Below are positions 44,201 through 62,157 of a DNA stretch of 64,000 nucleotides, piece after piece (within the stretch, counting starts at the first letter, position 1; each line of letters begins with the position of its first letter). The DNA comes from Monosiga brevicollis MX1. Its lineage: Eukaryota > Opisthokonta > Choanoflagellata > Craspedida > Salpingoecidae. The notes beneath the pieces are model-generated. The model was not told the origin of the DNA. It searched no databases and was given only the letters and a program-made list of their open reading frames with translations. The stretch spans positions 139,550-203,549 of the forward strand of contig NW_001865080.1 in the NCBI RefSeq assembly GCF_000002865.3, written 5' to 3'. Position numbers and translations under genes: made by a program.

Positions 44201-47200
44201 GCGGGAAAGCATTCCGCTTGGCATCGAGGTAATCGTTCAGGCCCTTTTGACAGGCATCCAGGTCGGCCTGGAGACCCGTAAGAATCTGGAGGCGGTTTTC
44301 AGAGACGCACGTGTCAACAACGTTGCGGCGCTGCTTGGCGTCAAGCATAATCTTGCGAAAGGCTTTGTCAATGGCGTCAAACTTCTTGGCCTCGTTGGGC
44401 AGTTGCTGGCGAATGTCACCGGCGGTAAAGATGCCCTCGAGATACATCCACTTGCGCTGGACTAGCACCCACACGTCAATGACCTCGCCCACGAGTGAAA
44501 GCTTCTTCTCCCAGGACGTGACCTGCTCGCGAAAGGGGCCCACAAAGCGCGATGCGGCCATGGACTGCAGGTTCATGGCACCATCATCCAAGGCCAGCGT
44601 AATGTCGTCGGTGGCGCCGAGAACGACGCCACGCTCCTGTTCACCCTGCATGTAGCGGATAATGTCAAACTCCATGGTGCGCCACGTGTCCTTGACCTCG
44701 TTGAGGCCCTTCTCAATGCTGAGTTCCTTGGCCGCGGCTGTGATAATCTCGTCAATGGTTTCTGAGAAGCGATGCAACTCCATCTCAAAAAGCTTGCCCA
44801 GCGTGAAAGTGGTGGGGTTCATATCAAAGGTGATTTTGGTGGCCTCCATGAGGCGCTTCCAGTGCCGGGGTCGGAGTGCATCTGACTTGAGGTCTGTGAG
44901 CAGCGCTAGGGACCCCTTAAAGTCGCGCAGCTTCTCGGACAGAGTGCGCCAAAGGCTCGTGCTCCGCACCTCCTCCGACATGCGCTTCATACGCAAGATA
45001 AACTCATCTGTACCGGCAACCAAGACCTCGACGTTGAGGTCCGACCACAGTGTGGAGGACCAATCCGCGCGCTTGTCGCGCTGGGCCTGGTACACGGCGA
45101 AAATAACTTCCAGACGCTCCATGGTCGTTTGCAGTGCGTTGAGCTCTGGATAAGCCTGAATGTCCATGCCAAAAAGCTGTTGTGCGTCCGTAAGCTCAGC
45201 GCGGGTCTCGGCCGCCGCAGCCAGCTTTTCGTGAAAGTCGTGCAGGCGCTTGAGGCCCTCGTCCATGTCAGATCCGGAAGCTACTGGACCTGCAGCATCA
45301 AACTCCTCAACCAATGCCAGGGTGGACTTGTGAAAGGCCACAACCTCCTTTGCGGTGAGGCGGCTAAACTTGTGCTTGACCGAGACCAAGTCATCATCCA
45401 CCTCGCGCGCTTCGCGATTGACACGCTCCCAAGCCGCGGTCACTGTTGCCACGATGCCTAGTCGCTCCTCGTCCACGTCAATGGCTGGGTACATGCGCAG
45501 CGTGCGGCAGCGCTCATGTAGATCCTCAAGGGCAAGCTGTATGTCCAGGCCACTGTCCTTGACCTCGGCAATCGCACGCAGGATCGACTTGAGCTTGTCC
45601 AATGAATCGGGCTCCAGCTTGAGGAGATTGGTCCACTGTTCAATACGCTCCTGTAGGCCGCTGGCCAGCTGCCAGACGGAATCGAGGAGAGCTTGGCCCA
45701 GGTTGTTGATCCAGGCATCGGCACCTTGAACTACAATGTCCTTGAGATGGTCAAGCTCCAGCTGAACGAAGAGCACACTGTGCTGGCTGGGCATGGTTCG
45801 CACCTCGTCAGCTACAGTCAGATAGGCGCGCAGCTTTTCGTCAAACTCCATGCAAGAGGGCTGGTGACTTGCAAACTTGTCGGCAGCACCCGCTTTATCA
45901 ATCTTCCACATCGGACGGAAGCGCTTCCACTCGGAAAGGTAGTTGCCGACGAGCGCAAACATGCGGCGCACTGTCTGATCCAACTCCTCGAGTAGATTGA
46001 GCACGCGGCTGTCTTGGCAAACGTCGTCGTAGAACGAAAAGGGGGTGGGCTCGCCATCTGGTCCGACGACAGGGGGCGCAGGTAGGCAGGTACCTCGCTG
46101 CCAGCGAATAAAAGCTTTGCACGTGTCAAGCATGTTGCGAAAGAAGCGTGAGAAGACCTGATAGAGCTCACTGGCTGAAGGAGCCAACGCAATTTCGGGA
46201 ACCGACAACTGCACGTCCACGCTGCAGAAGATTTCAGGGTGCGTTCGCATGGCGTCCAGGCTGGCCTCGTAGTTGAGACGAACCATGTCCGTCAATGCCT
46301 CATAGAATTCGGATTCCCAGTGCTCGTAGTAGAGGACCAGGTTGGCCGCGCTCTCCTCACCCAGGCTCACAGCAATCTTGGACAGGAGGGGACCAACCGC
46401 TTGATAGCGCGCCACAAGCCCCTCCTCAATTTCAGCACGGTACGACTCGGCGGTCGCAGCAAATTCCATGACCTCGGGCACTTCCTCGTGCTCAAACGTC
46501 GGCAGAGTGCTGGCTGCCTCCAGCCGGGCATCGGCGACATTGACCGTGCCGGGAACTGGCGAGGAGGAGGCAGCAACAGCCGCTGCTGCGTTGGTCATGC
46601 TCCGCTGGTCCGCGGCAACCCGCGCGCGCTCATCCATGATGACGCTGTACGGAGCAAAAAGCTTGGCGTTGCGAATGTGCTCCACGTTGTATTGGATATC
46701 GGTTGCGATTTTCTATCATCATTTGGATAATATGTGAAAAAAAAAGGGGGGGGGGGGGTAAGCAAGAAGGAATGAGATTGTGGCATGAGCTTGAAAGGTC
46801 AGATGGCCACGCGGGATAGAATGGAACAGGAACACAATGCCAATGATTCACACCTGAATGGGATTCCAGACCGTCTCAAAGCGATCCATGGCGTCTTCGC
46901 AGCGACTCGCAAAGTCGGCCACGCCAAGCGAGGTCCAGTTGATGCGGGTCAGACCCGGGTAAATGCAGATTGTCAACTGCTTCAAATGCAGCGCCAGCAG
47001 GCGCTCGCTGGCCGCATCCAGGCTGCTGAGGACGCCATGAAGGCGGTCAATGACCAGTTGCAGTTGATGCTGAAGTTGATGGTGTTTCTCATCTTGAAGA
47101 GTCAGATTGACGAGCTTCTCTGGCACTTGCAGCTCAAGAATGTCCAGGTACTTGGACTCGGCCATCAAGATGCGCAATTCGGGCAGGTAGTTGACTTTGA

Positions 47201-49788
47201 GGCGGGTATGACGATTGAACAGGGCGCTGGGATCTGGGATGACGTCGACGTTAGCGGCGAGCGCGGCTGCTCGGCTGCTGGCAGCACGCGCAGTGGAGGC
47301 GCTGGCCAGGGGCCCATTGCTGCCGGGCCCTGCAGTGAGCGTGAGAACGTTTTCTGCTAGCATGCGCGGCAAGCGCTCTTCAGCTCCGAGCGACCACTCT
47401 TTGTGGAGCGTGCGCTCGTAGCCATGAATATCGCGAGCAACCTCCAGGTATTGCGCGCTGACCAGACGACCAGCCTCGGATTCCAGCAAGCTGGGACGCT
47501 CCTGGAACTTGATGATGGCCGACTTGATGCGCTCAAAGAGACTGCGCGCCCACTTGACCGAGCCCGCGACGGGCGGCATGTTGACGGCATGGGGCGGATC
47601 GGCCTTTTGCTCATAAAAGATGCGCTTGACCTCAGCCACTTCTTGCGCAAACTTTGCGAGAACATCCTCGTACTTGAGCTCAAGCTGGCGATTGATGGTC
47701 TCACGCGAGCGAATGTGCTGAAAGTTTTGCAGCATCTCAAAAGCCCCCTGTGCACTGCGCAGCGAGCGGAAGGACTCGTCGATAAACTGTACAGCCTGAG
47801 TTTCAATCTGAGCCACTTGTTCGTAGAAAGCGTCCATGCTTGCACCCCACTCGGTCGCATTATTCTGGGCAAGGCAAGGGAGATGAGGTGAGAAAAACAA
47901 AGACAGATTGCCCAAGCCTTGAGCAGCTCGTTGGAAGCGCGGAGATGTCTGACCTCGTCAAAAGGCTCAAACGGCAGTTCTGACACAAAGTTGACGAGTT
48001 TTTGCACACGCTTGACTACGTCTTGAATGACCTGAAAATCCGCGATGCATGAGGACAAGCGCCCAGCAGAGATTGGAGTACGACGAGCCCATTGATCACG
48101 CACGGCAGACCACGGTGCGAGTTATGCTACGAAGACGAACCTGCGGATTACCCGTCACCTTCTTGAGCTCGTTGCCAAAGATGTTCAAGAATTCCTGTGT
48201 GATACCAGCCACCTGACGGAGGTCGTTGAGCACTCTAATCAGGTAGGTTGTACGACGGAAGAGACGCTGGCGATCAAACTCCCAACGCGCATCACGCCCG
48301 TTCTGCTCGATGGTTTCGCGTGTGGCCAGGTAACTGGATTCCCAACCCTGCAACAGCGCCACAGCCTGTTCACAGAGCTCGATGGCAGTTGCCAGCTCCT
48401 TTTTGAGGACGGTGCGTGGGACAACGCTGCGCTTGACGCGTTGGCAGAGCAGCCAAGCGATGCGTTCCATCAGTGCTACCATGCGCTCATCCGTGTTGAA
48501 GTGGCGGGAGATGACCCAGACCATGCGGAGCGCATTCATCAGCGCTGGCAGATGCTCGGTCACTTGCGGCAGGCTTGGACATTGCGCGAGGTGGCGAAAG
48601 TGCCGCTCCAAGGTCGTTAAGAAGCGAACATTGTCCTTGGCCTCAGCCCGCTGCTTGTTCAGGTGGGACACGCTGAAGTTGTACTGCTCCAGCTCGGGAG
48701 CGTTGAGCTGCTTGAGCGTCTTGAGGGTATCCGAAACCTCAGCCACCTGCAATTGCTCGGTTAATGCAGTCAGGGAGGTACTACGCGAGACCCAGTAGTC
48801 AAGCTCAGCTTGGGGTCCGGGACCATCGCGATCCATGTGATTCACATCCTCGAGCAGGCGATCCACGGCCTGGGTCCAGATGACGAGCTGGGCCGACAGG
48901 GCTGCTACAGCCTCGGGGTCGGGTCCGCTGGCACGGCGACACTGTGCGATGAGCTTGCGCACGGTGGGGGGCACATCAATGCGCACATGGCTTTCCAAAT
49001 GCTGGACCGTGCGTTGCACGTGGTCTCGAAACTTGGTCATGCCAGCCAGAAAGTCGTCACCCATGGCATGGGAGAGCTCCAGTACATTGCCCGGTTGTCG
49101 GAGGGTTTGTAGTTGGGGATCGTTGGCATTGGCCAAACTCTCTGTCTTCTGCTGTGCCATCGTCAGGAGGGGAACGTAGAGAAGGCTGACCATTTTCTCG
49201 AGGCTTTTCAGAGAGCTCCCTTGCAGGCTGCCATACTCAATGCATTGTGAGAGGATGTCGTGTGCGGCTTCGGGCGACAGGTCGTCTTCCAAGGGCCGGG
49301 CCTTGTGTTTTAAAAAGTAGACCGTGGGAAAGGCAGCAGCCGACGCTGGGAGCGCGCCCACAGTGATGGTGATGACCGTTTGTTCGTGGGGACTGGTCAC
49401 CCCGTTATTCGCACTCTCATCTTCTAAAACGTCAATGAGTTGGGGTGAATCAGGATGGAACGGGACGAAAAGGTGCAGGGGAGGGGGGCGCAAGATGATG
49501 GAGAAGGGATCGAAGGAGTGAGAGGGAGAATAGTCTACGGCTTGAGAGGCTCTTACCAACAGCAGCGGCGTCAACCAGCTTGATCTGTTTGCAGAAGGAT
49601 AGCAACCCAGTTTTGGGGGCCTCAAGCCAGGCAATGACATCGTCAAAATCCTGTGCAGCTACGTCTGACTGATCCAGCAGCTCGGGCAGCTGATTGATGC
49701 CCAGCTTGAAGATGGTTGTCAGCCGATCAAGGAGCCAACGAATGCGCGCGTCATTGAGCACCTCTGCCTGATCGGCCGGCTCCGCCAT
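35213..49788 (-). CDS. DNAH10: Axonemal dynein heavy chain, inner-arm I1 (DNAH10 type)
   Basis: Six coding exons (49557-49788, 48141-49423, 47954-48031, 46854-47864, 36081-46712, 35213-35854) sum to 13,878 bases, 4,625 residues, in frame throughout. The N-terminal tail and linker precede six AAA modules. P-loops: AAA1 GPAGTGKT (about 43390-43415), AAA2 GNTGGGKS (about 42540-42565), AAA3 GEAGTSKT (about 41525-41550), AAA4 GVGGSGRQS (about 40476-40505). A coiled-coil stalk lies at about 38.9-39.7 kb. The C-terminal stretches [61 protein letters not shown] and the end [14 protein letters not shown] closely match DNAH10 as I remember it ([14 protein letters not shown]). Known role: beta heavy chain of the two-headed I1/f inner arm, controlling flagellar waveform. 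One exon alone is 10.6 kb. Confidence 0.95.
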
Positions 49789-50869
49789 GGTGACGGCTAC
49801 CGGTGTGGGTTGACTCGGTGACACCAGAGGTGGGGGGTCACGGTCGGTATACTGTGCACCTCAGAAATAGAATGGGAGCGTCAATCAAAAATTCACGAGT
49901 GATGTGAACATGGATCGCGCCAGCGCAGGTGCCGGTCTGCTAGAGCGCCGAACAGACGCTAAGAATTTAGTGCACAATCCGAGGCAAAATAATGTTGAGC
50001 CTCAGCGGTCACCTACATGCAAGAGCCACAGCAAGATGAGCTCGACCGCGAGCAAGCCGATGCTCAATGATGAGAGCGACGGCTGGCTGACGAGTGAACC
50101 GCTACCCTGACCACCAACATCCCACAGAGACACGCGCGCCCGCGACAAAAGACCAGGACACGCTCCATCAAACAACCCATGCTACTGCAGACCCTACCCA
50201 GGCCAGCCAAGCAAGCAAGCGCACCGAGATTTCAAGCAGGCGCGCGGAAGGGCGCGGCAAAACGGGAACAACCGATGACGACCTCGTGAGAGAGAGGGGA
50301 AGCGTTGAGCTCGGAAATGCTCGCCGTCGCACCGGTCGTCGGTTGTCAACCGGATCATGAAGAAACACGTCAAATGTATGTGTTGTACATTTTGATTTGA
50401 TATCTTCACTGATTTCGCTCTTGTGAGTGTGCTGCGTTTGGCTGACAACTGTGTGGATTTTCGGGTAATTTTGCCATAGTTTTACAATAATTTTTTCGAC
50501 TTTGAGGTTCAGCGCGGCGTACGTTTGGCTGCCCTCGACTTCTGGACTTCCATCGCCAGTTTGCTGGCGATGAATGACAACACCCGTGTGTTTGCTTGCA
50601 CCTGTGAGCTCACTCCACTTGCCCCCTCGTTGTTGCTGATCCTTTTCTCTCTTTGCTTATCATGTAAATCAGAACTCAGGAACTTTGTTCCTCGGAAAGT
50701 GTCAAGGAGGGCTCGTGAAGAGAAACAACACGAAAGATGTCAGCAAGAAAGTTCAAAGAGCCAGATGTGACACACGCTTTTGGTTCGTTGTGTCATGGCG
50801 GACTCAACGCGTTTGCTTTTTTTTAAAGCATGCACTTTCCTGGGTTTGGGTTGAGATCGGCAGCCAGAA
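49789..50869. promoter_or_regulatory. Divergent intergenic region, DNAH10 / receptor tyrosine kinase
   Basis: 1.1 kb between two start codons pointing apart, so it must hold both promoters. It is largely unique sequence, A/T-rich around 50370-50520. No X-box or TATA box that I would defend. Confidence 0.5.
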
Positions 50870-56250
<5,381 letters not shown>

Positions 56251-56730
56251 GGCTCTCAAGAGCGAAGGGCTAAAAAGTTATGATATCCGTGTCTTCAGCA
56301 TTGCTCGTGCTTACAGACAAGTGGACGTGTTCGTCCTGTTGCAACCCCACTGGTTTCTTGTTTTTATCTCAAATGACAACAATCTTCACTCAACGGATTC
56401 TTGATTAGGACAGCACTTGTAAAGTACATGTAGTATCAAATCCCCAATTGAATGTTTAACTTATGTTGAGTACATCGGTGGGCAGCAAGGCCAGGCTTGA
56501 GTGTTTGCCCTTTTGTGACGCTTTGCATCAGCAATCACCTTCGAACTCCCCGTCAGAAGTGCGAGTCGAACGTTTCGTGAGCAAAATAGGAAAGAATTCG
56601 ATTTTCATTGCAGTTTCGTCTTTGTAAATGGCGTGCAACATGCTTGAGCACAGGCTCTCGCCTTTCGGATTGGGCAACACTTTGCAAAGCACGGACCACC
56701 TCAGCTTTGAACCATCAAGACTTCTACCTG
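56251..56730. other. Convergent intergenic region, RTK / TMEM245-like
   Basis: Two 3' flanks. A few short tRNA B-box-like strings occur on the minus strand (about 56540-56580), but no cloverleaf forms. No supported gene. Confidence 0.55.
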
Positions 56731-59700
56731 CTAAAAGCTTGCCATTTTGACCGTGGCAGGAGGCACACGAATGGTGGGGGCTGAGACTGTAGGGGAGTTG
56801 GTCATGGAACGGCCATTGGCAGGCGTCTCCACAGAGTCACTGGTAAAATGAGGCGGCACATCACGGGACTGAGATGGTTTGGGCAGCGGCGTGGCCGTAC
56901 TGCTTTGGCTTTGTTTTTGACTCTGTGGTTGGCCACTGCTGCTGCTGTTGCGGCGGCTGCTGTTGCGGCGATCCTGTTCGTGGCTAACTTGCAAGCGCTG
57001 CCGAAGCGGAACAGGGAAGGAGTAAGCTAGCGAAAATAAAGGCGCGGGGTGCAAGTTGGGGTGTCCACAAACCAGGTTGTAGATGACGGTGAGCAGGTAG
57101 AATGCCAGGGGCCCGACGATGAGCCCTTGGGTGCCAAAGGCATAGTAGCCAAGCACGACGGCGAAGATGGTCAGCCCAGGGTTATGTGTTAATCCCTGCC
57201 GTCAAGGGTGGTTATGGAAGCGAAAGCATGTTGAGCAGCGCGCTCAATCAGCTGTTGTCTTTGCCCTTGCAATCAAAGCCAAGCTAGCAAGCGTACCCGG
57301 GCTTCCTCGAGCTGAAAAACGCGCGCATCCATGAAGGAATAGGCCAGGATGTGTGCAGCCAGGAGCAACAAGCCACGCAGGAGCGCAAAGTAATTGGTGC
57401 CCGCTACAAGAGGAGCATGGGCGAAACTGTCAGGGCCCTTTGTTCATGACTCTGAACGCAGCCCAGAGCCGGGTGTTAGATGGGAGTATAACTCACTGAT
57501 GAGTGGCGGTACGCCGATGGCACACGCCCAGATTGCCGGCACAGCCAGTGGGTTGACAATGTACGTTAAGGAGAGGAAAAAGCTCAAGAAGGTGGCAAAG
57601 TAAGTGAAAGGGATGCCCAAGAGGCTATAGCTGGTTAGCGTGATCATGGCATGGACGGATGCCATGGCCAGGGGGATTTGAAACGAGGCCACAATGGCCT
57701 TTGTGGACATGCGGGCACCACAACCGCGTGAGTTGGATGGGCCACCACTGTCTGCCAAACGCGCCGGGTGGACAAGCACCAGAAGCAAGCAAGCGTGGTG
57801 GCATACCGCTTGGATTTGTCCCAAGATGCGGTCGCGGGAGCGTGGGCTAGCTGGGAGCATGACGCGCACCACGCTCTCGAGTGGGTCCTCCTCGGCCGAA
57901 GTCATCTCATAGAAGAAGATGAAGAACGCCACCAGCTGGGAGCTGTATGCACCAATTTTGAGGAGAAAGTTGCTGGCTGTCAAAGCAAACTATGCGGGGA
58001 TGAATGTCGGCGAGGAAAACACGTGCCGTGTCATTTGACTGGTGGTGTTGGCTGTCAACGCGAGAAGATTTACCTGCAAGCCCAAGCCCACGGGGTCCTG
58101 GAGGGCGTTGATGACGGTCATGGCAGCTTCCTGCAGGATGGACATGTCCTTCCACAAAGACATGGTGCCGCCACTGCAGTGTGGAAGCGAGCACCAAACG
58201 AGAGCATGCCGTGGTACGAGTTGATATGCGTGCCTGGAGTATCAGATGAGGGCGAGGGCGCTGGGCCAGTGGCAAGTGTACCTGGCGGTGGCAGGCGCGG
58301 CGCTGCTGGTGACAATGCGATCAAAGAGGGGCCACCAGGTGGTGTTGTTGTAGAGTCCAGCCAAGATGTCACGACTATCCATGACGGCTGCTGTCATGCT
58401 GGTATTGGTGCGGACGGCAGCTTCAAGGCGAGCAGCAGCGGGCCACCACTCTGTTTCGTTGAACTGCATTGCCACCTGTTCGTAGCCTTGCTCGATGTAA
58501 TGGGAGATGGAGGCCAAGTCATTGTGCAGATTGCCTTCCTTGGCTGTTGGGCACAGTGGCATTCGGGGGCAGTTGAAGGGGGAAGAGGGTAGGGGAAGGG
58601 GAACATGAGGTTCGGGTGGGCTGAAGCCAAGGGTCATCGTGATGGCTCGGGGAGAAAACCAGAGTAGGGACAGACCGTCAATGTAGGTCTGGATCCAGTT
58701 GTAAGCGCCTTCGATGGCTCCGGCACCCTCCAACAGGCTCTGAACGCCGAGAAAGACGACGACAAAGACGAGAAGAAGAGAGACACCAATGTTCAGGATC
58801 AGTGTCACCATAGCATTATCGCTCAGACCCATGTAGTGGTGCAAACGCAGCAGCTGCACGTCTAGCAGGTAGCCCATCAGCACGACTGTGGGGCCAGGGC
58901 AGGGCAGCATTTGGCGTGTGAGGTCAAACCTGCAGCAGAAGTGAGTTGCTTGTACACCTGCCAAGGACACATACAAATGGCGGCAAAAATGCCGAGAAGG
59001 GAAAGCAGGCCCACGTAGCCTGTGGTATGCACGATGGCGCTCATCTGTGCACATGACACAAGCAGAGGTGCGATTGAGGCGCGCAGAACATTGATGGCGA
59101 TGATGGTGCTTGTGATGGCGGGTAGGGAGGCTTGCTGTGCAAGAGACAATCATCAGTGTATGGCGTGTCTAATTGGCTGGAACGAACCACCAGGAGCAGA
59201 GAGAACTGGAGAAAGCTTTGGGCCACCATGATACGGGCAATGTTGTGTGATTCACGCGCCGTCTGCATCGCCTCGGTGCTCATGCTTTGCACTTTGATGA
59301 GCAAGCGCTCCCTAAGGCCAACCAAAGCATGTCATTTGACCATAGCAACAGACGGCAAAAGGAGCGGCGGGGAACTTCCAAGGACTTGACTGGTCTCGAC
59401 CGAACCTCTTGGACGGAGCCACATCGTCTTGTCGCAGTTCGGCCAAAAAGCTCACCTGCGCTTGTCATGGCCGTGGTCGGAGCAACAACAGGCATGAATG
59501 GCACAAACAGGAAGGATGCGTGCATGGTCTGGGGGCGGGGCTGAGCTCAGTGGCACGTACGATGCGCAGTTTGAGGGGACGGAGAGCTTGAGCCATGAGA
59601 AAGGACCAAAACACCACCTGTGTACCAAAGCTGTGAGTTGGAGTCGGGTGCTGGGGTCGGGCACAGCACGGCACCGCCCGCCAGAACCGGACCTGAAGAT

Positions 59701-59812
59701 AGCTATGCCAGACCAAATAGTTGGTGTAGAGGAGATATGCCAAGAAGACGGAGAGGGCCGCTCCGAGCACCATGCTCAGGGCGATGGAGGAGGTGCGAAT
59801 CGCTTCAGGCAT
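56731..59812 (-). CDS. TMEM245: TMEM245-like multi-pass membrane protein (AI-2E exporter fold)
   Basis: Many short exons. The chosen start at 59812 has ideal context (GCCGCCATGC) and opens MPEAIRTSSIALSMVLGAAL, a first membrane segment. Later exons encode several more hydrophobic spans: SLLGIFAAICMCPW, DNAMVTLILNIGVSLLLVFV, FLLKIGAYSSQLVAFFIFFY, and FTYFATFLSFFLSLTYIVNP with LAVPAIWA. The end reads GYYAFGTQGLIVGPLAFYLL. That last segment and the NPLAVPAIWA region match the C-terminal part of TMEM245 (YLGLEGAIIGPILLCCLL), a eukaryotic branch of the AI-2E/PerM transporter superfamily of unknown function. After the last span there is a Ser/Gln/Pro-rich tail ending TVKMASF, with stop TAG at 56731-56733. 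The loop between spans has N-glycosylation sites (NETEWW, NNTTWW). Exact exon borders are not all resolved. Confidence 0.8.
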
Positions 59813-60912
59813 GGCGGCGGTGAGCTGCGATTTATTTTTTTGGGACACCTCGTGAGAAAAGATTCTGGACACGGATGCAAACGGGGTGTGTGCGTAGGGC
59901 TCCACTGAGGCTGGGGCGATGGCTCGGGGGTGTACGAATCAATGGATCACGACAAGGTGGAACGAAATGGGCTGGAGGTGTGGCCATGGATACCAGGCCG
60001 GGGGACAGGGTGTTCTCAGCGGGAGGTGGCATGGGTGCATGTACGTACGAGCAGAGCCCACCAACGGCTTGATCGGTGTGCGACTCGAAAGCAGAGAGCT
60101 CTTGACAGTGGCAGGTCGACAAGCCCGTGGACCAGCCGTTGAAGATCCGCTTGACTCTGTATCTGCAAAGGCCCCTGCTACCAGGAACCCGGTCCGCCAC
60201 CCGACACTGGAAGACCAACGCGCGAGCTTGAAACTGGACCACACACACTTCCGGTGCACGAGTGCACATTGGCAAGAGAGAGGGAGAGAGAGAGAGAGAG
60301 TTTGAGAGAGAGAGAGAGAGTTTGAGAGAGAGAGTTTGAGAGAGAAAGAGTTGAGAGAGAAAGAGTTGAGAGAGAAAGAGTTGAGAGGGAGTTTGAGAGA
60401 GAGAGTTTGAGAGAGAGAGTGTGTGTTTGAGAGAGTTTGAGAGAGAGAGAGAGAGAGAGAGGGAGTGTGTTTGAGAGAGTTTGAGAGAGAGAGAGAGAGA
60501 GAGAGAGAGTGTGTGTGTGTGTTTTAGAGAGAGTTCAAGAGTTCAAGAGAGAGTTTGAGAGAGGCAAACAGTTTCAAGAATGACTTTTTCTCTCTCACTC
60601 AAAGCTCATAGCGCTCATATGAGAAGCTGTTCATTTATGAGAGAAGATGGCTACGGGGGTTGGGATGAACAGGAGGCGGCACGGATGCGGGGAGAAGAGA
60701 GAGAGAGAGAGAGAAAGAGAGAAGGGCTGAGATGAAGGAAAAGAGGAGTTGGGGAGGCCGTGATGGCAGACGGAGCCAAAGAGGACGATGCGCGCGTGTG
60801 TACAGGACGGGCGGATTTGAATGAGCGCTCGGACAGGTGTGAGATGAGCGAGGGAGAGTGTTTTTTTTTTTACATGTTAATTCAGTTTCAGAAGAGATTT
60901 GGTCAAATGGTT
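59813..60912. other. Intergenic region, TMEM245-like / methyltransferase
   Basis: Holds the promoter of the TMEM245-like gene, the long GA satellite at 60274-60562 and a shorter GA tract near 60696-60720. No supported gene. Confidence 0.5.
60274..60562. repeat. GA satellite with GAGAGTTTGAGAGA units
   Basis: GA tracts broken by GTTTGAGA; the reverse complement is CTCTCAAACTCT, the same family as 9949-10436. It lies upstream of the TMEM245-like start codon. Confidence 0.95.
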
Positions 60913-62157
60913 CTACACACGCTCTGCTACGGCACAAAGGATGGGAAAGGGGCCAGTGTTGCCATGCCCGTGGCCGTGACCATGACCATGACCATGACCA
61001 TGTCCATGGCCGTGGCTGTGGCCATGCTCATGACCGTGACCCTCTGACTCTGTCTTCTTGGCTTGGTCCATCATTTCTTTGGGGATGGTCATCATAAAGG
61101 ATTTCTAGCCAAATGTGCAAAAAAAAAAAAAAGGGGGGGGGGGATTCACGCAAATAAGCAGGCAGCAAAAGCGCGGGATCATCAAGGCTTCCTTCAATAG
61201 GTCTTGTCCTCATCTCGGGACGCGCAACCCACCTCGGCGTGCACCACCTTGAGGTCGTGCGGGGCAAGCATCTCCGTCAGCAGGGCGCGGTCGTAGCCTG
61301 ACGTGTGGTGGACGCCGGCCGCCTAAACAACAAGTGTCAAGAGGGTGACTGGCGGGATGCACGGCGCGCTCAAGTCACGGCCGAGTCTTGCGAGAAGCAA
61401 CGTCAACGTACGGTGGTATCAAAGTCATCGTGAAAGTTGGATTGGTCTTCCATGCGCTCAAAGTCAAAAATGAAGAAGAGGCCACCGGGCTTTAGGCAGT
61501 GGCGCACAGCTGCCAAGAGCTCCTCCACCTTGGCCACATGGTGCAGAGTGAGGGAAATGACCACAATGTCTCGCGAGGCTGGCTCAAGCTGCTCGGTGCG
61601 CTCAATGGCCTCGTTGAGCGTCTCGACGTTCGTGACACCCGCCTTGGCCTGTCGGCAAAATGTTCGATGCATGTCATCACATTAGCACGAGCCGCAGTGA
61701 GGTGCGTGATAAAAAAAATCGTGTCCCATCTTCCCTCGCCTCTCTCCACAAAACAGACGTCGATGCCACAGAGTGCTTTCGGGCGGATCGTACCTGACGC
61801 TCCTTGAGCTTTGCGATCATGGCTGCAGACGGATCGGCAGCCAGAACGTCCTTGACCCGGGCAGCAAGCTCCAGCGAAAGCACGCCTGTCCCGTTATGAC
61901 AATGATGACAAAAGAGGATGGGCAAGGAAAGGAGGACGCAGGGGGGCAGGGGTGACAAGCACATGTCGCTCACCAGCGCCGCAGCCCACTTCGAGGACGG
62001 AGAGCTGCTTCCAGTCGAGGCCCCGCTTGTTGATTTGGGTCTCCATTTCCTTGAGAGCGTTGAGGTTGCACTCGATGACGACGGGCATCTCACCCCAGCG
62101 TTCGGCAGCCTCGGCAAACCACTGCTCGCCATAGTTGGTCGGCTGTTCTTGCGCCAT
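60913..62157 (-). CDS. Class I SAM-dependent methyltransferase with His-rich tail
   Basis: About five exons, roughly 250 residues. It begins MAQEQPTNYGEQWFAEAAER. SAM motif I is VLEVGCGAG followed across an intron by VLSLELA; motif II region is LAADPSAAMIAKLKER; then DIVVISLTLHHVAKVEEL and LKPGGLFFIFDFER (post-motif III). This is the Methyltransf_11/25 type; the substrate is unknown. Near the end, after FMMTIPKEMMDQAKK, comes a run of GH repeats (about 60969-61035; roughly a dozen His alternating with Gly). It closes with PFPILCAVAERV and stop at 60913. Such a tail could bind Ni, Zn or Cu (inference). The start is the first in-frame ATG. Upstream in the same frame, after a stop, is a hydrophobic signal-like stretch lacking an ATG, so an alternative first exon adding a signal peptide is possible. 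Confidence 0.85.

Noticed and set aside
56530-56600. B-box-like GTTCGACTC and GTTCGAA strings on the minus strand
   Set aside because: No cloverleaf and no A box at the right spacing.
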